DNA of 64,000 nt, taken from contig JALHMB010000009.1 in the NCBI GenBank assembly GCA_022844275.1, positions 1-64,000 on the forward strand, in the 5' to 3' direction. Position 1 is the stretch's first letter. Each line of letters opens with the position of its first letter. Of the stretch, positions 31,754 to 41,162 are shown one piece after another. The notes beneath the pieces are model-generated. The model ran no database searches. It worked only from the letters and a program-made list of their open reading frames with translations, and was not told where the DNA came from. Both the position numbers and the translations under genes were made by a program. This stretch comes from Hyphomicrobiaceae bacterium. GTDB lineage: Bacteria > Pseudomonadota > Alphaproteobacteria > Rhizobiales > Hyphomicrobiaceae.

Positions 31754-32146
31754 TTGATCTGGTCACGTGCCATTCTCTCTGCCCTGGTAGCGGTCGCCGT
31801 TGCTGTTGCGCCGATTGGTGTTGCTTGGGCGGCGTCAGCCGCGCACCGTGGGGCTGGGATCGCCAGCACGCCGCATCACCCGGCAGCGACAAGCGATTCC
31901 GGCGCCGTTGCCATTCACGACTGCGCCTCGAAGATGAAGACCTCGACCAAGCCTCATCCGCCCTGCTGCGCGAAAGACTTCGCCTGCCCCCCCGAGTTCT
32001 GCATTGCGAAGTGTTTCCAGCTTATCAACGCATCGCTATCGTCGAGCGGCCCGGTGATGCTCACGGCGATCCGACTGAGCCCTCTTGACCAGGCGCCACT
32101 GCCCGACTGGCTCAGTCGACCGCAGCCACCTCCTCCCCGAACCTGA
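31754..32146 (+). CDS. Small exported Cys-rich protein of the copper cluster
   Basis: A 130-residue protein with TTG start at 31754 (GGAGG 9 nt upstream). Signal peptide through residue 27 (VAVAVAPIGVAWA). The middle has HDCASKMKTSTKPHPPCCAK and DFACPPEFCIAKCFQ: seven Cys and several His in 45 residues, as in the small copper-induced exported proteins that precede cus operons. The C-terminus is proline-rich (RPQPPPPRT). A periplasmic metal-binding or sensing role is inferred. It heads the fixH-like/cusBA operon. Confidence 0.6.
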   Translation: MIWSRAILSALVAVAVAVAPIGVAWAASAAHRGAGIASTPHHPAATSDSGAVAIHDCASKMKTSTKPHPPCCAKDFACPPEFCIAKCFQLINASLSSSGPVMLTAIRLSPLDQAPLPDWLSRPQPPPPRT

Positions 32147-32265
32147 TCCATCGACAGTTGGTCCGCGCCTCGCGCGCGGCTGCTAGCGCATGGGAGATGC
32201 CCACGCGCCTCGCACGCACGGCCTCTTGCCGTTGCGCACTCCGCTATTTCGATAGGAATCAGGTC

Positions 32266-32661
32266 ATGAAACTCGCGAATCTTCTCCGTCCGGCGCTGCT
32301 TGGGTCGGTTCTCCTCTGCGGTCCATCGCACGCCATTGCCGGCAGCACCGACTACGTCCTCGAGCCCGTAAACGTAGCCGTCAAGAACGGTGCTGGCAGC
32401 GAGCTCGCCGTGCGCCTCATTCACAAGCCCTCCGGCAAGCCCGTCACGGGCGCCGTGCTCTTCCGCACCCGGCTCGATATGTCGCCGGACAGTATGGCAG
32501 AGATGACGGCAAAGCACGTGGCCATGCCGACCTCGGAGCCTGGCGTCTACCGTTTCAAGGCCGATCTCACCATGGCTGGCGGCTGGGCGTTCAAGATAAT
32601 GGCCAAGGTGCCGGGCGAGTCCGAAACTGTGCAGGGCACTGTCGTCTTCCAGGCCAAGTGA
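32266..32661 (+). CDS. FixH/YtkA-like exported protein
   Basis: A 131-residue exported protein starting MKLANLLRPALLGSVLLC, signal peptide to about residue 25. The mature part has an immunoglobulin-like YtkA/FixH fold signature: VNVAVKNGAGSELAVRLIHK, GKPVTGAVLFRTRLDM, and PGVYRFKADLTMAGGWAFKI. The Met-rich MSPDSMAEM and HVAMP are possible Cu(I) ligands. YtkA-like genes commonly precede cusBA-type efflux genes. It starts behind AGGAATCAGGTC and is followed by cusB after 10 bp. Confidence 0.8.
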   Translation: MKLANLLRPALLGSVLLCGPSHAIAGSTDYVLEPVNVAVKNGAGSELAVRLIHKPSGKPVTGAVLFRTRLDMSPDSMAEMTAKHVAMPTSEPGVYRFKADLTMAGGWAFKIMAKVPGESETVQGTVVFQAK

Positions 32662-32671
32662 GGAGCCTTCG

Positions 32672-34135
32672 ATGCGAAAGTTCCTCATCGCGGGGATCGC
32701 CATTGCGGCGACCCTCGCCGCGGCTGTGTCCGGGTACCGCCTCGGGTCTGGCATGTGGCCTGATCCGCGCGCATGGACGGCGGCGCCGGCTCCGGAAGCC
32801 GCCGCCATGCCGATCGCATCGTCCAAAGAGCGCAAGGTGCTCTATTGGCGACACCCGGACAGCGACACCGATTTCTCAGCAGAACCGAAGATGACCGATG
32901 ATGGACGGCCATATGTGCCCGTCTATGACGACCAGGAAGCCGACTTTGCCGATGCGAAGCCCAAACAACCGACTATCGATGCAGCTGGCCCCAAGAAGCT
33001 GCTCTACTACCGAAATCCGATGGGCCTTCCCGACACCTCGCCGGTGCCGAAGAAGGATTGGATGGGCATGGACTACATCCCCGTCTACGAGGGCGAGGAC
33101 GAGGAAAGTGGCACAGTCAAAGTCAGCGCGGCGAAAATTCAGCGGTCGGGCGTGCGGTCCGAGCCCGCCGTCATGCGCCGACTCGCGCGTCCAATCCGTG
33201 CGCCAGGCGTCGCAAAGCCGGACGAGCGGACGCTTCTCACCGTAGCGCTTCGCGCCGACAGCTTTATCGAGAAGCTCTACGTCAACGAGACCGGACGTCA
33301 TGTGACCGCAGGCGAGCCACTTTTCCGCGTCTATAGCCCCGACATGGTCAAGGTGCAGGTCGACTACCGCATTTCGACCAATGCGACAGGCAACGCCGAC
33401 GAGAGGGGCGCACTCCAGCGGCTTGAGAATCTGCAATTGCCGCAGGCCGTCATGGACGAGCTGCGTCGCACGCGCCAGCCCGTGATCACATTCGATTGGC
33501 CCTCGCCGGTTTCCGGGGTGGTGATGAAGAAGAAGGCAATCGAGGGGATGATGGTGCGGGCCGGCGAGGAAATGATGATGCTCGCCGATCTTACCAGCAT
33601 TTGGGTGATTGCGGATGTGCCGGAGCAGGAAATCGGCCAAGTCGAAATTGGCTCGATGGCCAAGGTGACGTTCCGCGCCTTCCCGAACGAGAATTTCGAA
33701 GGCCGCGTGACCTTTATTCTGCATGAACTGGAGATGGCGACTCGCACGGCGAAGGTCCGCGTCCAGGTGGCCAATCCAGATCACCGCATCAAACACGAGA
33801 TGTTCGCGGACGTGGAGCTGAGTGCCGATGCAGGTAAGCATGAGCGCATCGCCGTGCCGATCTCGGCGCTGATAGACAGCGGCAACCGGCAAGTTGTCAT
33901 CGTCGATCGTGGCGAGGGCCGCTTCGAGCCCAGGCCGGTCAAAGTCGGGATGCGCGGCGACAGCTATGTCGAGATCGCTGAGGGCATCAAGGCCGGCGAG
34001 AATGTTGTTGTCGCCGCGAACTTCCTGATCGATGCCGAAAGCAATCTCAAGGCGGCACTGTCAGGCTTCACGGCCGATGCGCCCAAGCAGACCCCACAGC
34101 CGGCGGCAAAAACTGCGATCGAGAAGAAGCCATGA
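32672..34135 (+). CDS. cusB: CusB-type RND adaptor (membrane fusion protein)
   Basis: A 487-residue periplasmic adaptor. After a membrane anchor (FLIAGIAIAATLAAAVSGY) come two heavy-metal-binding repeats (55-86 KVLYWRHPD...YVPVYDD; 109-140 LLYYRNPMGLPDTSP...GMDYIPVYE), then the lipoyl, hairpin and beta-barrel domains (LLTVALRADSFIEKLYVNET, WPSPVSGVVMKKKAIEGMMV, LTSIWVIADVPEQEIGQVEI). It delivers Cu(I)/Ag(I) to CusA. Two metal-binding repeats, where many have one, is a small peculiarity. The stop overlaps the cusA start by ATGA. Confidence 0.93.
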   Translation: MRKFLIAGIAIAATLAAAVSGYRLGSGMWPDPRAWTAAPAPEAAAMPIASSKERKVLYWRHPDSDTDFSAEPKMTDDGRPYVPVYDDQEADFADAKPKQPTIDAAGPKKLLYYRNPMGLPDTSPVPKKDWMGMDYIPVYEGEDEESGTVKVSAAKIQRSGVRSEPAVMRRLARPIRAPGVAKPDERTLLTVALRADSFIEKLYVNETGRHVTAGEPLFRVYSPDMVKVQVDYRISTNATGNADERGALQRLENLQLPQAVMDELRRTRQPVITFDWPSPVSGVVMKKKAIEGMMVRAGEEMMMLADLTSIWVIADVPEQEIGQVEIGSMAKVTFRAFPNENFEGRVTFILHELEMATRTAKVRVQVANPDHRIKHEMFADVELSADAGKHERIAVPISALIDSGNRQVVIVDRGEGRFEPRPVKVGMRGDSYVEIAEGIKAGENVVVAANFLIDAESNLKAALSGFTADAPKQTPQPAAKTAIEKKP

Positions 34136-37100
34136 TCGCACGCATCATCCGCTGGTCGGCTTCTAACTTGGTGCTCGTTCTCATCGGAACGCTACTTGCG
34201 GCCGGTGTGGGATTTTATGCAGTGACCAAGGTCCCGCTGGACGCCATACCTGACCTTTCCGACACGCAAGTCATCGTCTACACCGAGTACACCGGTCAAG
34301 CGCCACAGGTCGTCGAAGATCAGGTCACCTATCCCCTTACAACCGCGATGCTATCGGTACCCCGCTCGAAGGTGGTCCGAGGATTCTCGTTCTTCGGCGT
34401 CTCATTCGTCTACGTGATCTTTGAGGAAGGCACCGATATCTATTGGGCGCGTAGCCGCGTACTCGAATACCTCTCAGCCGCAACACGAACTCTGCCGCAA
34501 GGGGTCGTGCCGACACTCGGCCCGGATGCTACGGGCGTCGGCTGGGTCTACCAATACGCCGTTATGGCCCAAAAGCGGAACCTCGCGGAACTGCGCACGA
34601 CCCAAGACTGGCAGGTTCGCTTTGCTGTCGCCAAGGCCGAAGGTGTCGCGGAGGTGGCGAGTGTTGGCGGTTTCGTGCGCCAGTATTCCGTGATTGTCGA
34701 CCCGAGGCGCCTGCGCGCCTTCAACATTCCGCTGAGCAAGGTGCGACAGGCCATCCGCGAGTCCAACTTGGACGTCGGTGGGCGTGTGGTCGAACTTGCC
34801 GAGACCGAGTTCATGGTGCGCGGGCGCGGCTACCTCAAGGGCATCGAGGACATCGAGCAGATTGTCCTCAAGGCTGAAGGCGGTACGCCGGTGCTCGTGA
34901 AGGACGTCGCACGGGTTGAACTGGCCCCAGACGAGCGCCGCGGCGTCACGGAGCTGAACGGCGAGGGCGAAGTCGTCTCAGGCATCGCCATACAGCGCTA
35001 CGGCCAGAACGCGCTCTCGGTAATCGGCAGCATCAAGGATCGCCTCGCAGATATCAAGGGCAGCCTGCCGGAAGGAACCGAAGTCATTTCGGTCTATGAT
35101 CGCTCGGATCTCATTCATCGTGCCATCGCCAATCTAAAAACGACACTGCTCGAGGAAAGCGTAATCGTTGCGCTTGTGTGCATCGTCTTTCTGCTCCACG
35201 TCCGCAGCGCCCTCGTCGCCATCATCACGCTGCCGCTTGGCATTCTCATTGCCTACGCTTGCATGTGGGGGCTCGGCATCTCATCGAACATCATGAGCCT
35301 CGGCGGTATCGCGATCGCCATCGGTGCCATGATCGACGCCGCGATCGTGATGATCGAAAATGCGCACAAGCACCTCGAGAGGGCACCCGAAGGTAAACCG
35401 CGGGCCGAAATCCTGATTGAGGCGGCGAGCGAGGTCGGCCCATCGCTGTTCTTCTCCCTCCTCATCATCACCGTGTCATTCTTGCCAATCTTTGCGCTCG
35501 AAGCTCAAGAGGGGCTGCTGTTCAAACCGCTTGCGTGGACCAAGACGTTCGCGATGGCCGCGGCTGCATTGCTGTCGATCACCGTTGTTCCTGCCCTGAT
35601 GATTCTATTCGTGCGCGGGCGCATCATCCCGGAACACAGGAACCCAATCAACCGCGCCCTGATACGTCTCTATCGACCTATCATTCGCGTCGTCCTCCGT
35701 GCGAAGGCTGTGACGATAGCGGTCGCCGTCATCGTCCTTGCGGTTAGCGTGTGGCCCGCGACAAGGCTCGGCTCCGAATTCATGCCCACCCTCAATGAGG
35801 GTACGATCATGTATATGCCGACGACCTTGCCGGGCCTGTCGATCACCAAGTCGGCGGAGCTCCTGCAGATCCAGAACCGAATCATCAAGACCTTCCCAGA
35901 GGTGCTGAGTGTGTTCGGCAAGGCCGGACGCGCGGCGACCGCCACCGACCCCGCGCCGACCGAGATGTTCGAGACGGTGATCAATCTCAAACCAGAAAGA
36001 GAATGGCGCCCCGGCGTTACGATAGACAGTCTCATCAAGGAGATGGACAAGGCGCTGCAATTCCCGGGTGTGTCCAACGCCTGGACGATGCCGATCAAGG
36101 CACGCATCGACATGCTGGCAACCGGCATACGGACTCCGGTGGGCGTCAAGGTGATCGGTCTGGACTTGCCCACGATCGAGAAATTGGCACGCGAGATCGA
36201 AGCCGCAATCAAGACCGTTCCCGGCACGTCGAGTGCTTTCGCCGAGCGCATCATCGGTGGCTACTACCTCGACATCGAGCCGGATCGACGTGAGCTTGCA
36301 CGATATGGGTTGATGGTCGGCGACCTCCAGCAAGTTGTGGCGTCCGCGCTGGGAGCCGAGACGGTGACGACGACCGTCGAGGGGCGGGAACGCTACGGCG
36401 TGTCTGTGCGCTATCCGCGCGACGTGCGGTCGGATCCCCAAGCAATATCGCGCGAAGTGTTGGTGCCGCTGCCTAACGGCGCTTCGATTCCCCTCGGCCA
36501 GGTCGCGAAAGTTTCGCTCACCAAGGGGCCGGCCTCGATCCGCACCGAGAATGCCCAGCTCGCTGCCTATATCTTCGTCGACGCACGCGAGCGGGATCTC
36601 GGCAGCTACGTCGCCGATGCGAAGCAGGCCGTCGCTGCGTCGGTACAATTTCCGCCTGGCTACTACGCCGTCTGGAGCGGGCAGTACGAATACTACGAAC
36701 GCGCAAAGAAGCGCCTCGCCGTCGTGGTGCCGCTGACGCTCCTGATCATCGTGTTGCTGCTCTATCTCAATTTCCGCCGAATGACGGAGACGTTGATCGT
36801 CCTACTCTCGCTGCCTTTCGCGCTCGTCGGCGGCCTGTGGCTGATGTGGTGGATGGGTTTCAATCTGTCTGTTGCGGTCGCAGTGGGGTTCATCGCCCTT
36901 GCCGGTGTGGCGGCTGAGACGGGGGTCATCATGTTGATCTACCTCGACCATGCCTGGGTCGCGCAGATGCGCAAAGCGGAGTCCGAGGGACGGGCGATCA
37001 CATCTGCGGACCTGACCGTGGCCATCATGGAGGGCGCGGTCGAGCGGGTGCGGCCGAAGATGATGACCGTCATCGCGATTATGGCCGGCCTCCTGCCGAT

Positions 37101-37299
37101 CCTGTGGAGCCACGGCACCGGCTCGGAGGTCATGCAGCGCATCGCAGTGCCGATGATCGGCGGCATGATCTCGTCAACCGTCCTGACGCTGGTCGTCATT
37201 CCCGCGATCTACGCGGCTGTGAAGGGTTGGAGTCTGTCGAGACAGCCCATGCGCCAGAGCGGCGCCGTACATGCGGCGCGTAGCAGCGCGCATGCTTGA
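34132..37299 (+). CDS. cusA: CusA-type Cu(I)/Ag(I) RND efflux pump
   Basis: The 1055-residue HME-RND permease has the twelve-helix plan. Diagnostic segments are GLGISSNIMSLGGIAIAIGA with MIDAAIVMIENAHK following, EFMPTLNEGTIMYMPTTLPG (near residues 550-570, including the Met equivalent to CusA M573) and NAWTMPIKARIDMLATGIRT (the M672 region). These Met residues define the Cu/Ag subfamily. With CusB and the outer-membrane CusC it exports Cu(I) across both membranes. Its outer-membrane partner is on the opposite strand at 45.9-47.4 kb. Length is normal for the family. Confidence 0.95.
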   Translation: MIARIIRWSASNLVLVLIGTLLAAGVGFYAVTKVPLDAIPDLSDTQVIVYTEYTGQAPQVVEDQVTYPLTTAMLSVPRSKVVRGFSFFGVSFVYVIFEEGTDIYWARSRVLEYLSAATRTLPQGVVPTLGPDATGVGWVYQYAVMAQKRNLAELRTTQDWQVRFAVAKAEGVAEVASVGGFVRQYSVIVDPRRLRAFNIPLSKVRQAIRESNLDVGGRVVELAETEFMVRGRGYLKGIEDIEQIVLKAEGGTPVLVKDVARVELAPDERRGVTELNGEGEVVSGIAIQRYGQNALSVIGSIKDRLADIKGSLPEGTEVISVYDRSDLIHRAIANLKTTLLEESVIVALVCIVFLLHVRSALVAIITLPLGILIAYACMWGLGISSNIMSLGGIAIAIGAMIDAAIVMIENAHKHLERAPEGKPRAEILIEAASEVGPSLFFSLLIITVSFLPIFALEAQEGLLFKPLAWTKTFAMAAAALLSITVVPALMILFVRGRIIPEHRNPINRALIRLYRPIIRVVLRAKAVTIAVAVIVLAVSVWPATRLGSEFMPTLNEGTIMYMPTTLPGLSITKSAELLQIQNRIIKTFPEVLSVFGKAGRAATATDPAPTEMFETVINLKPEREWRPGVTIDSLIKEMDKALQFPGVSNAWTMPIKARIDMLATGIRTPVGVKVIGLDLPTIEKLAREIEAAIKTVPGTSSAFAERIIGGYYLDIEPDRRELARYGLMVGDLQQVVASALGAETVTTTVEGRERYGVSVRYPRDVRSDPQAISREVLVPLPNGASIPLGQVAKVSLTKGPASIRTENAQLAAYIFVDARERDLGSYVADAKQAVAASVQFPPGYYAVWSGQYEYYERAKKRLAVVVPLTLLIIVLLLYLNFRRMTETLIVLLSLPFALVGGLWLMWWMGFNLSVAVAVGFIALAGVAAETGVIMLIYLDHAWVAQMRKAESEGRAITSADLTVAIMEGAVERVRPKMMTVIAIMAGLLPILWSHGTGSEVMQRIAVPMIGGMISSTVLTLVVIPAIYAAVKGWSLSRQPMRQSGAVHAARSSAHA

Positions 37300-37324
37300 G
37301 GCGTACAGCACGGAAGGTATCCCG

Positions 37325-38767
37325 ATGAGACATCAGCACGCGTACTCGATCAACCGGCGCACATTTCTCGCGAGCGTCGGGAGCGCTGCGGTTGGCAGCC
37401 TCCTGCCTGGTGGGCGCCTCGCCTACGGCGGACAACGTCGACTGGTCCTCGCCGAAGCCGACGCCGACCTTGCCGGCTCGCCGCATCCGAGAACCCGCGT
37501 GTGGGCTTTTAATGGACGCGTCCCCGGTCCCGAGTTGCGGTTCAAGCAGGGAGACCGATTGGCGATCGAAGTCGAGAACCGCCTGCCACAGGAGACGACC
37601 GTGCATTGGCACGGTATCCGGCTGCCGAACGCCATGGACGGCGTGCCGCATCTCACCCAGAAGCCGATTGGCCCGGGCGAGACCTTTACCTACGCATTCG
37701 ACCTGCCAGACGCAGGGACTTACTGGTACCACCCACACATGATGTCGGCGGAGCAAGTCGGTCGCGGACTGTACGGAGCGCTGATTGTCGAGGAACGAAA
37801 GCCCATCAGGGTCGATCGCGATGTGACGTGGGTGCTCGACGACTGGCGGCTCGATGATAATGCCCAAGTCGACGATGGATTTGGCAACATGATGGACGCG
37901 AGTCATGCGGGGCGCATCGGCAATACGATAACGATCAACGGCCGCGCGCCCGAGCCGTTCACTGTGAGGCGCGGCGAACGAGTCCGTCTCCGACTGATCA
38001 ATGCCGCCAACGCCCGTATCTTCGGCCTCGAATTTGCGGGCCATGAGCCAACGGTGATTGCCTACGACGGACACCCGGTTGATCCACATGCACTCGGGTC
38101 GGATCGCATTGTCCTCGGTCCTGCCATGCGCATCGATCTCGTCATCGACATGATGGGCAAGCCGGGCGAGCGCTTTACGGTCACCGACAGCTTCTACCGC
38201 CGTTTGACCTATCCTCTGGTAGATGTCGTCTACGAGACAGAACCGCTGCGCGATCGGCCACTCGACGCCCCGACTGCGCTGCCGCCCAATACCATGCCGG
38301 AGCCCGACCTCAGCAATCCCCTGCACCACGACGTGCTGTTCCAGGGGGGCATGATGAGCATGATGATAGAGCGCGAGATGGGCGGCAGCCCCGGAATGGG
38401 CAGAGGTATGGGCTCTATGATGGAGATGATGCGCTCCGGCCGCGTTTGGCGCATCAATGGCGTCGCCTCCGTCGGGCACGTCATGAAACCAATGCTGACA
38501 GTCGAGCACGGTCGCACCGTCGTTATGGCGATGACAAACATGACCGCGTGGCCTCATCCGATGCACCTGCATGGGCACGCGTTTCGCGTGATCTCGCGCA
38601 ATGGTCAGCCCACACGATTCCGCGAGTGGCAGGACACCGTGCTGATGCTTGCCCGGGAGCGAGTAGAGATTGCGTTCGTCGCCGACAACCCGGGCGACTG
38701 GATGTTCCACTGCCACATCCTGGAGCACCAAGCCGCGGGCATGATGGGCGTCATTCGCGTTGCGTGA
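37325..38767 (+). CDS. Multicopper oxidase, Tat-exported (CueO/CopA class)
   Basis: The 480-residue protein has a Tat signal (NRRTFLASVGSAAVGSLLPG) and all copper motifs: HWHG (94-97), HPHM (136-139), HPMHLHGH, and HCHILEHQAAGMM near the C-terminus, which supplies the T1 Cys-His-Met and trinuclear ligands. A Met-rich insertion MMSMMIEREMGGSPGMGRGM with MGSMMEMM following lies between domains 2 and 3, as in CueO, and would gather Cu(I). It oxidises Cu(I) to less toxic Cu(II) in the periplasm. It directly follows cusA. The start MRHQHAY is chosen because it places the twin Arg correctly. Confidence 0.92.
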   Translation: MRHQHAYSINRRTFLASVGSAAVGSLLPGGRLAYGGQRRLVLAEADADLAGSPHPRTRVWAFNGRVPGPELRFKQGDRLAIEVENRLPQETTVHWHGIRLPNAMDGVPHLTQKPIGPGETFTYAFDLPDAGTYWYHPHMMSAEQVGRGLYGALIVEERKPIRVDRDVTWVLDDWRLDDNAQVDDGFGNMMDASHAGRIGNTITINGRAPEPFTVRRGERVRLRLINAANARIFGLEFAGHEPTVIAYDGHPVDPHALGSDRIVLGPAMRIDLVIDMMGKPGERFTVTDSFYRRLTYPLVDVVYETEPLRDRPLDAPTALPPNTMPEPDLSNPLHHDVLFQGGMMSMMIEREMGGSPGMGRGMGSMMEMMRSGRVWRINGVASVGHVMKPMLTVEHGRTVVMAMTNMTAWPHPMHLHGHAFRVISRNGQPTRFREWQDTVLMLARERVEIAFVADNPGDWMFHCHILEHQAAGMMGVIRVA

Positions 38768-38792
38768 CCGTATCTTCACAAAGGAGAAGACG

Positions 38793-39227
38793 ATGAACTG
38801 GCTTATTCGACTGCTTACCGTTTGGACCGCACTGACGATGAGCACCGAGCTTCGCGCCGGGGAGGCAACCGAGGCGTTGATCTACAAGACTCCTCAATGC
38901 GGCTGTTGCGACGAGTACGCCGGCTATTTGCGGCAAAACGGATTCAAGGTCACCGTGCGCGAGACGCAGCTTGCGCCCATGAGCAGGAAGGCAGGAATCC
39001 CAGAGAAGTTTGAGGGCTGCCACTTGGCACACATCGACGGCTACGTGGTGAGCGGCCACGTGCCGGTCGCAGCGATCCGCAAGCTCCTGCAGGAGCGTCC
39101 CGCCATCGGCGGTATCACGCTACCCGGCATGCCGCTCGGCTCACCCGGGATGGGTGGCGCCAAGCAGGAGCCCTTCAAGATCTACGAGATCGGCAGGGGG
39201 AAACCGAAGCTTTTCTTGGCCGAATGA
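38793..39227 (+). CDS. DUF411 metal-binding exported protein (second copy)
   Basis: A 144-residue protein starting at ATG 38793 behind AAAGGAGAAGACG. Signal peptide to about residue 22, then the DUF411 core: LIYKTPQCGCCDEYAGYLRQ, FEGCHLAHIDGYVVSGHVPV and GITLPGMPLGSPGMGGAKQE. CGCC and CH are probable metal ligands, as in the copy at 27043. It follows the oxidase by 25 bp, closing the plus-strand copper operon YtkA-cusB-cusA-MCO-DUF411. Confidence 0.9.
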   Translation: MNWLIRLLTVWTALTMSTELRAGEATEALIYKTPQCGCCDEYAGYLRQNGFKVTVRETQLAPMSRKAGIPEKFEGCHLAHIDGYVVSGHVPVAAIRKLLQERPAIGGITLPGMPLGSPGMGGAKQEPFKIYEIGRGKPKLFLAE

Positions 39228-39511
39228 GGTCATCAATCTAACGACGAAATGGAGGACATCGGATAGTGCAAGGAGGCAGATTTGGTCACCTGCCTGCACT
39301 GCCCGCTGTCATTTTACTCGGCGCCATACCAATTAAATAGTGGGTACCGACGGACCAGGCTTCCCCGCCTAACAATATGACGCCCTTCGATCCGTCTCTC
39401 TTCTGGCAGAACTGGCGGCGGAACCAGCGGTCGCTGAGCTTCATCGCTACAAGACAGCGGACTAAGAAGGGACGCATTCGAATGGCGCTGGGACAAGACA
39501 TCAAAGCCGCT
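39228..39511. other. Intergenic region, nothing recognised
   Basis: About 284 bp behind the copper operon. An open plus-strand frame (MTPFDPSLFWQNWRRNQRSL) leads into the glutaredoxin relic but has no recognisable motif. Confidence 0.35.
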
Positions 39512-39715
39512 ACCCTCTACCGGATGGTCATGCCTGATCATCTCTGTCCGTACGGCCTCAAGTCGAAGGACCTCTCGAGCGCCAGGGTTACACGGTCGAA
39601 GATCATCATCTCGAGACGCACGGGCAAACCGAAGAATTCAAGAAGCAGCGCGGTGTCAGCACCCCAAACGTTTATCGGCGGTCGGCGGATCGGTGCTGCG
39701 TGGATGCCAACGTAA
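39512..39715 (+). pseudogene. Frameshifted glutaredoxin-MauE fragment
   Basis: Across two frame changes the plus strand reads TLYRMVMPDHLCPYGLKSKD, then ERQGYTVEDHHLETHGQTEE, FKKQRGVST and PQTFIGGRRIG. That is the glutaredoxin domain (CPYG active site, TPQTFIGG cis-Pro loop) that begins the fused glutaredoxin-MauE/DoxX membrane proteins of rhizobia. The rest of the glutaredoxin and all membrane helices are missing. Confidence 0.75.
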
Positions 39716-39751
39716 TCCACTCGTCCAGGAGGTTGGCCGTTCGACACCCTG

Positions 39752-40255
39752 CTATCGAGTTGTGAATGTTCTCGGCGCCGGATGAGTGTATCGCATACAC
39801 AGAACGGCAAACACTACGCTTGGCACGACGACCCATTGTGCGAGCGGCGAAACACCGATTTCGTGGCCCAATATCGACAGCGTCGGCATCTCGGGGGCGT
39901 AGCTCCATGATGCGCGAACATAGACATTGAGCCACTCGCTGAAGGCCGTGTAGGCAATTCCGAGCGGACCGGCAACAACTGCAAGCCGCAGCACGTTGAG
40001 GCGTGCCCACCTCCAGGCTCGCAACACTACGAATGATGCAAACAAGGTGCTCGAGGCGATGAGAACGTCACCGCCTGTGCAATGGAGTACAGCGAAGGCC
40101 ATCTCGCTTGGGGAGGCTGCGTGCCATAGTCCATAGAGCGGTAGCTGTGCGACCTCCCAGGCGAGATGGCCAACTGCGCTCAGTCCAACGTAGAGCGCGA
40201 ACGCAACACCACGCTCGCGCCAGACCGAACTGTTGGAGCGTCCGTCGTCCCTCAT
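39752..40255 (-). CDS. Hypothetical integral membrane protein
   Basis: A 167-residue protein with four or five membrane segments (VAFALYVGLSAVGHLAWEVA, VLIASSTLFASFVVLRAW, VLRLAVVAGPLGIAYTAFSE, AQWVVVPSVVFAVLCMRY). HLAWEVAQLPLYGLWH and LHCTGGDVLIASS in the first part resemble a conserved family of unknown function. The start at 40255 fits a short basic N-terminus; TTG 40297 and ATG 40279 are alternatives that would overlap the small gene upstream. It probably forms an operon with the small membrane gene at 40263-40373. Confidence 0.65.
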   Translation of the reverse strand: MRDDGRSNSSVWRERGVAFALYVGLSAVGHLAWEVAQLPLYGLWHAASPSEMAFAVLHCTGGDVLIASSTLFASFVVLRAWRWARLNVLRLAVVAGPLGIAYTAFSEWLNVYVRASWSYAPEMPTLSILGHEIGVSPLAQWVVVPSVVFAVLCMRYTHPAPRTFTTR

Positions 40256-40262
40256 CGATCCA

Positions 40263-40373
40263 TCAGCGGAAGAAGACATATTTGATGAGCGCTGCAATCA
40301 CGAGCACGACGATTACAATTGCAAGGAGCTGGCCAAGCCCCATTCCCCAAACCATCCAGTCATCCTGCATCAT
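40263..40373 (-). CDS. Small single-helix membrane protein
   Basis: A 36-residue protein MMQDDWMVWGMGLGQLLAIV continuing IVVLVIAALIKYVFFR: an amphipathic N-terminus and one membrane helix. ATG 40373 follows AAGGAG at good spacing. Such short proteins with a DWMVWGMG start accompany copper and cytochrome gene clusters in alphaproteobacteria. Function unknown. Confidence 0.6.
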   Translation of the reverse strand: MMQDDWMVWGMGLGQLLAIVIVVLVIAALIKYVFFR

Positions 40374-40507
40374 GGTGCGCGCTCCTTCCTTCGATGCGGG
40401 TGTCAAATCGGCTTTTGGACATCGAACGATCGAATTGAGCGGAAGGTTGCACGCCAGACGACGGTCGCGGCGCCGGTCTACCCGAATTCTCACGGCCAAT
40501 GACGCCA

Positions 40508-40909
40508 TTATTTACTGAACGTCTTCAGATAGGCGATGACATCGGCGCGGTCTTGTGGATTGGCAATTCCCGGAAAGGCCATCTTGCCCCTCGGGACGAC
40601 GGCCTTCGGGTTCTTAAGATATCGATCGAGGTGCTCTTCCGTCCAGCTGAGCCCGCCCTGGCCCAGCTCGCGGATGTTGTCAGAGTAGTTGTATCCTTCG
40701 GCAGTACCGGCACTTCGGCCAACTATTTTGTTGAGTATCGGCCCCACCGCATGCTTCGCCCTGTCGCCAACGAGGTGACATGCTCGGCACTTCTTGAAGA
40801 CATTGGCACCGTTCTCGACGCTGGCCGTTTGCGCGGAGGACGTGCCAAGTGTAGCGAGATAGAATAGGGCGGCCGACGCGCTGATGCGCGTGCAGTGATG
40901 AAATCGCAT
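40508..40909 (-). CDS. Periplasmic cytochrome c, class I
   Basis: A 133-residue exported protein. Signal peptide to about residue 27, haem motif CRACH (41-45), HAVGPILNKIVGRSAGTAEG, and axial Met M110 in GKMAFPGI, ending DVIAYLKTFSK. This is the c2/c550-like class of small electron carriers. Beside multicopper oxidases and cupredoxins it may carry electrons from copper oxidation or to a terminal oxidase. The start follows a weak ribosome site. Confidence 0.9.
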   Translation of the reverse strand: MRFHHCTRISASAALFYLATLGTSSAQTASVENGANVFKKCRACHLVGDRAKHAVGPILNKIVGRSAGTAEGYNYSDNIRELGQGGLSWTEEHLDRYLKNPKAVVPRGKMAFPGIANPQDRADVIAYLKTFSK

Positions 40910-41009
40910 CGCAGCTCCGATTGGTCTCGAATGATTGCCATCAACTCAAGTGTCATCGGGCCAAGCAATGCTCGGCCCGATGTGAAGGAGGACAGTATGC
41001 CGGTGTCCG

Positions 41010-41162
41010 CTATTCCCCATTGATCCGCTGTTGATCCCAGAAATCCTTTGGAGGGAAAGGTTTCTCGACGCTGGTCTGCGGCCGGGGATGCGCAACTGCC
41101 GATGCTGCGACAGACGCGACAAAACTCAAGGCCACGATCGATGCAATCAGACTCTTTGCCAT
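41010..41162 (-). CDS. Small exported protein
   Basis: A 50-residue protein starting MAKSLIASIVALSFVASVAA, signal peptide to about residue 27, and a mature part HPRPQTSVEKPFPPKDFWDQ ending QRINGE. ATG 41162 follows AGAGGAGACTTGATC, a strong ribosome site. The mature peptide is only about 23 residues. It lies downstream of the sensor kinase and may be in its operon. I know no function. Confidence 0.6.
   Translation of the reverse strand: MAKSLIASIVALSFVASVAASAVAHPRPQTSVEKPFPPKDFWDQQRINGE

Noticed and set aside
37196-38845. Long minus-strand open frame opposite cusA and the multicopper oxidase
   Set aside because: His/Arg-rich antisense product with no domain; the plus strand carries all copper-oxidase motifs.
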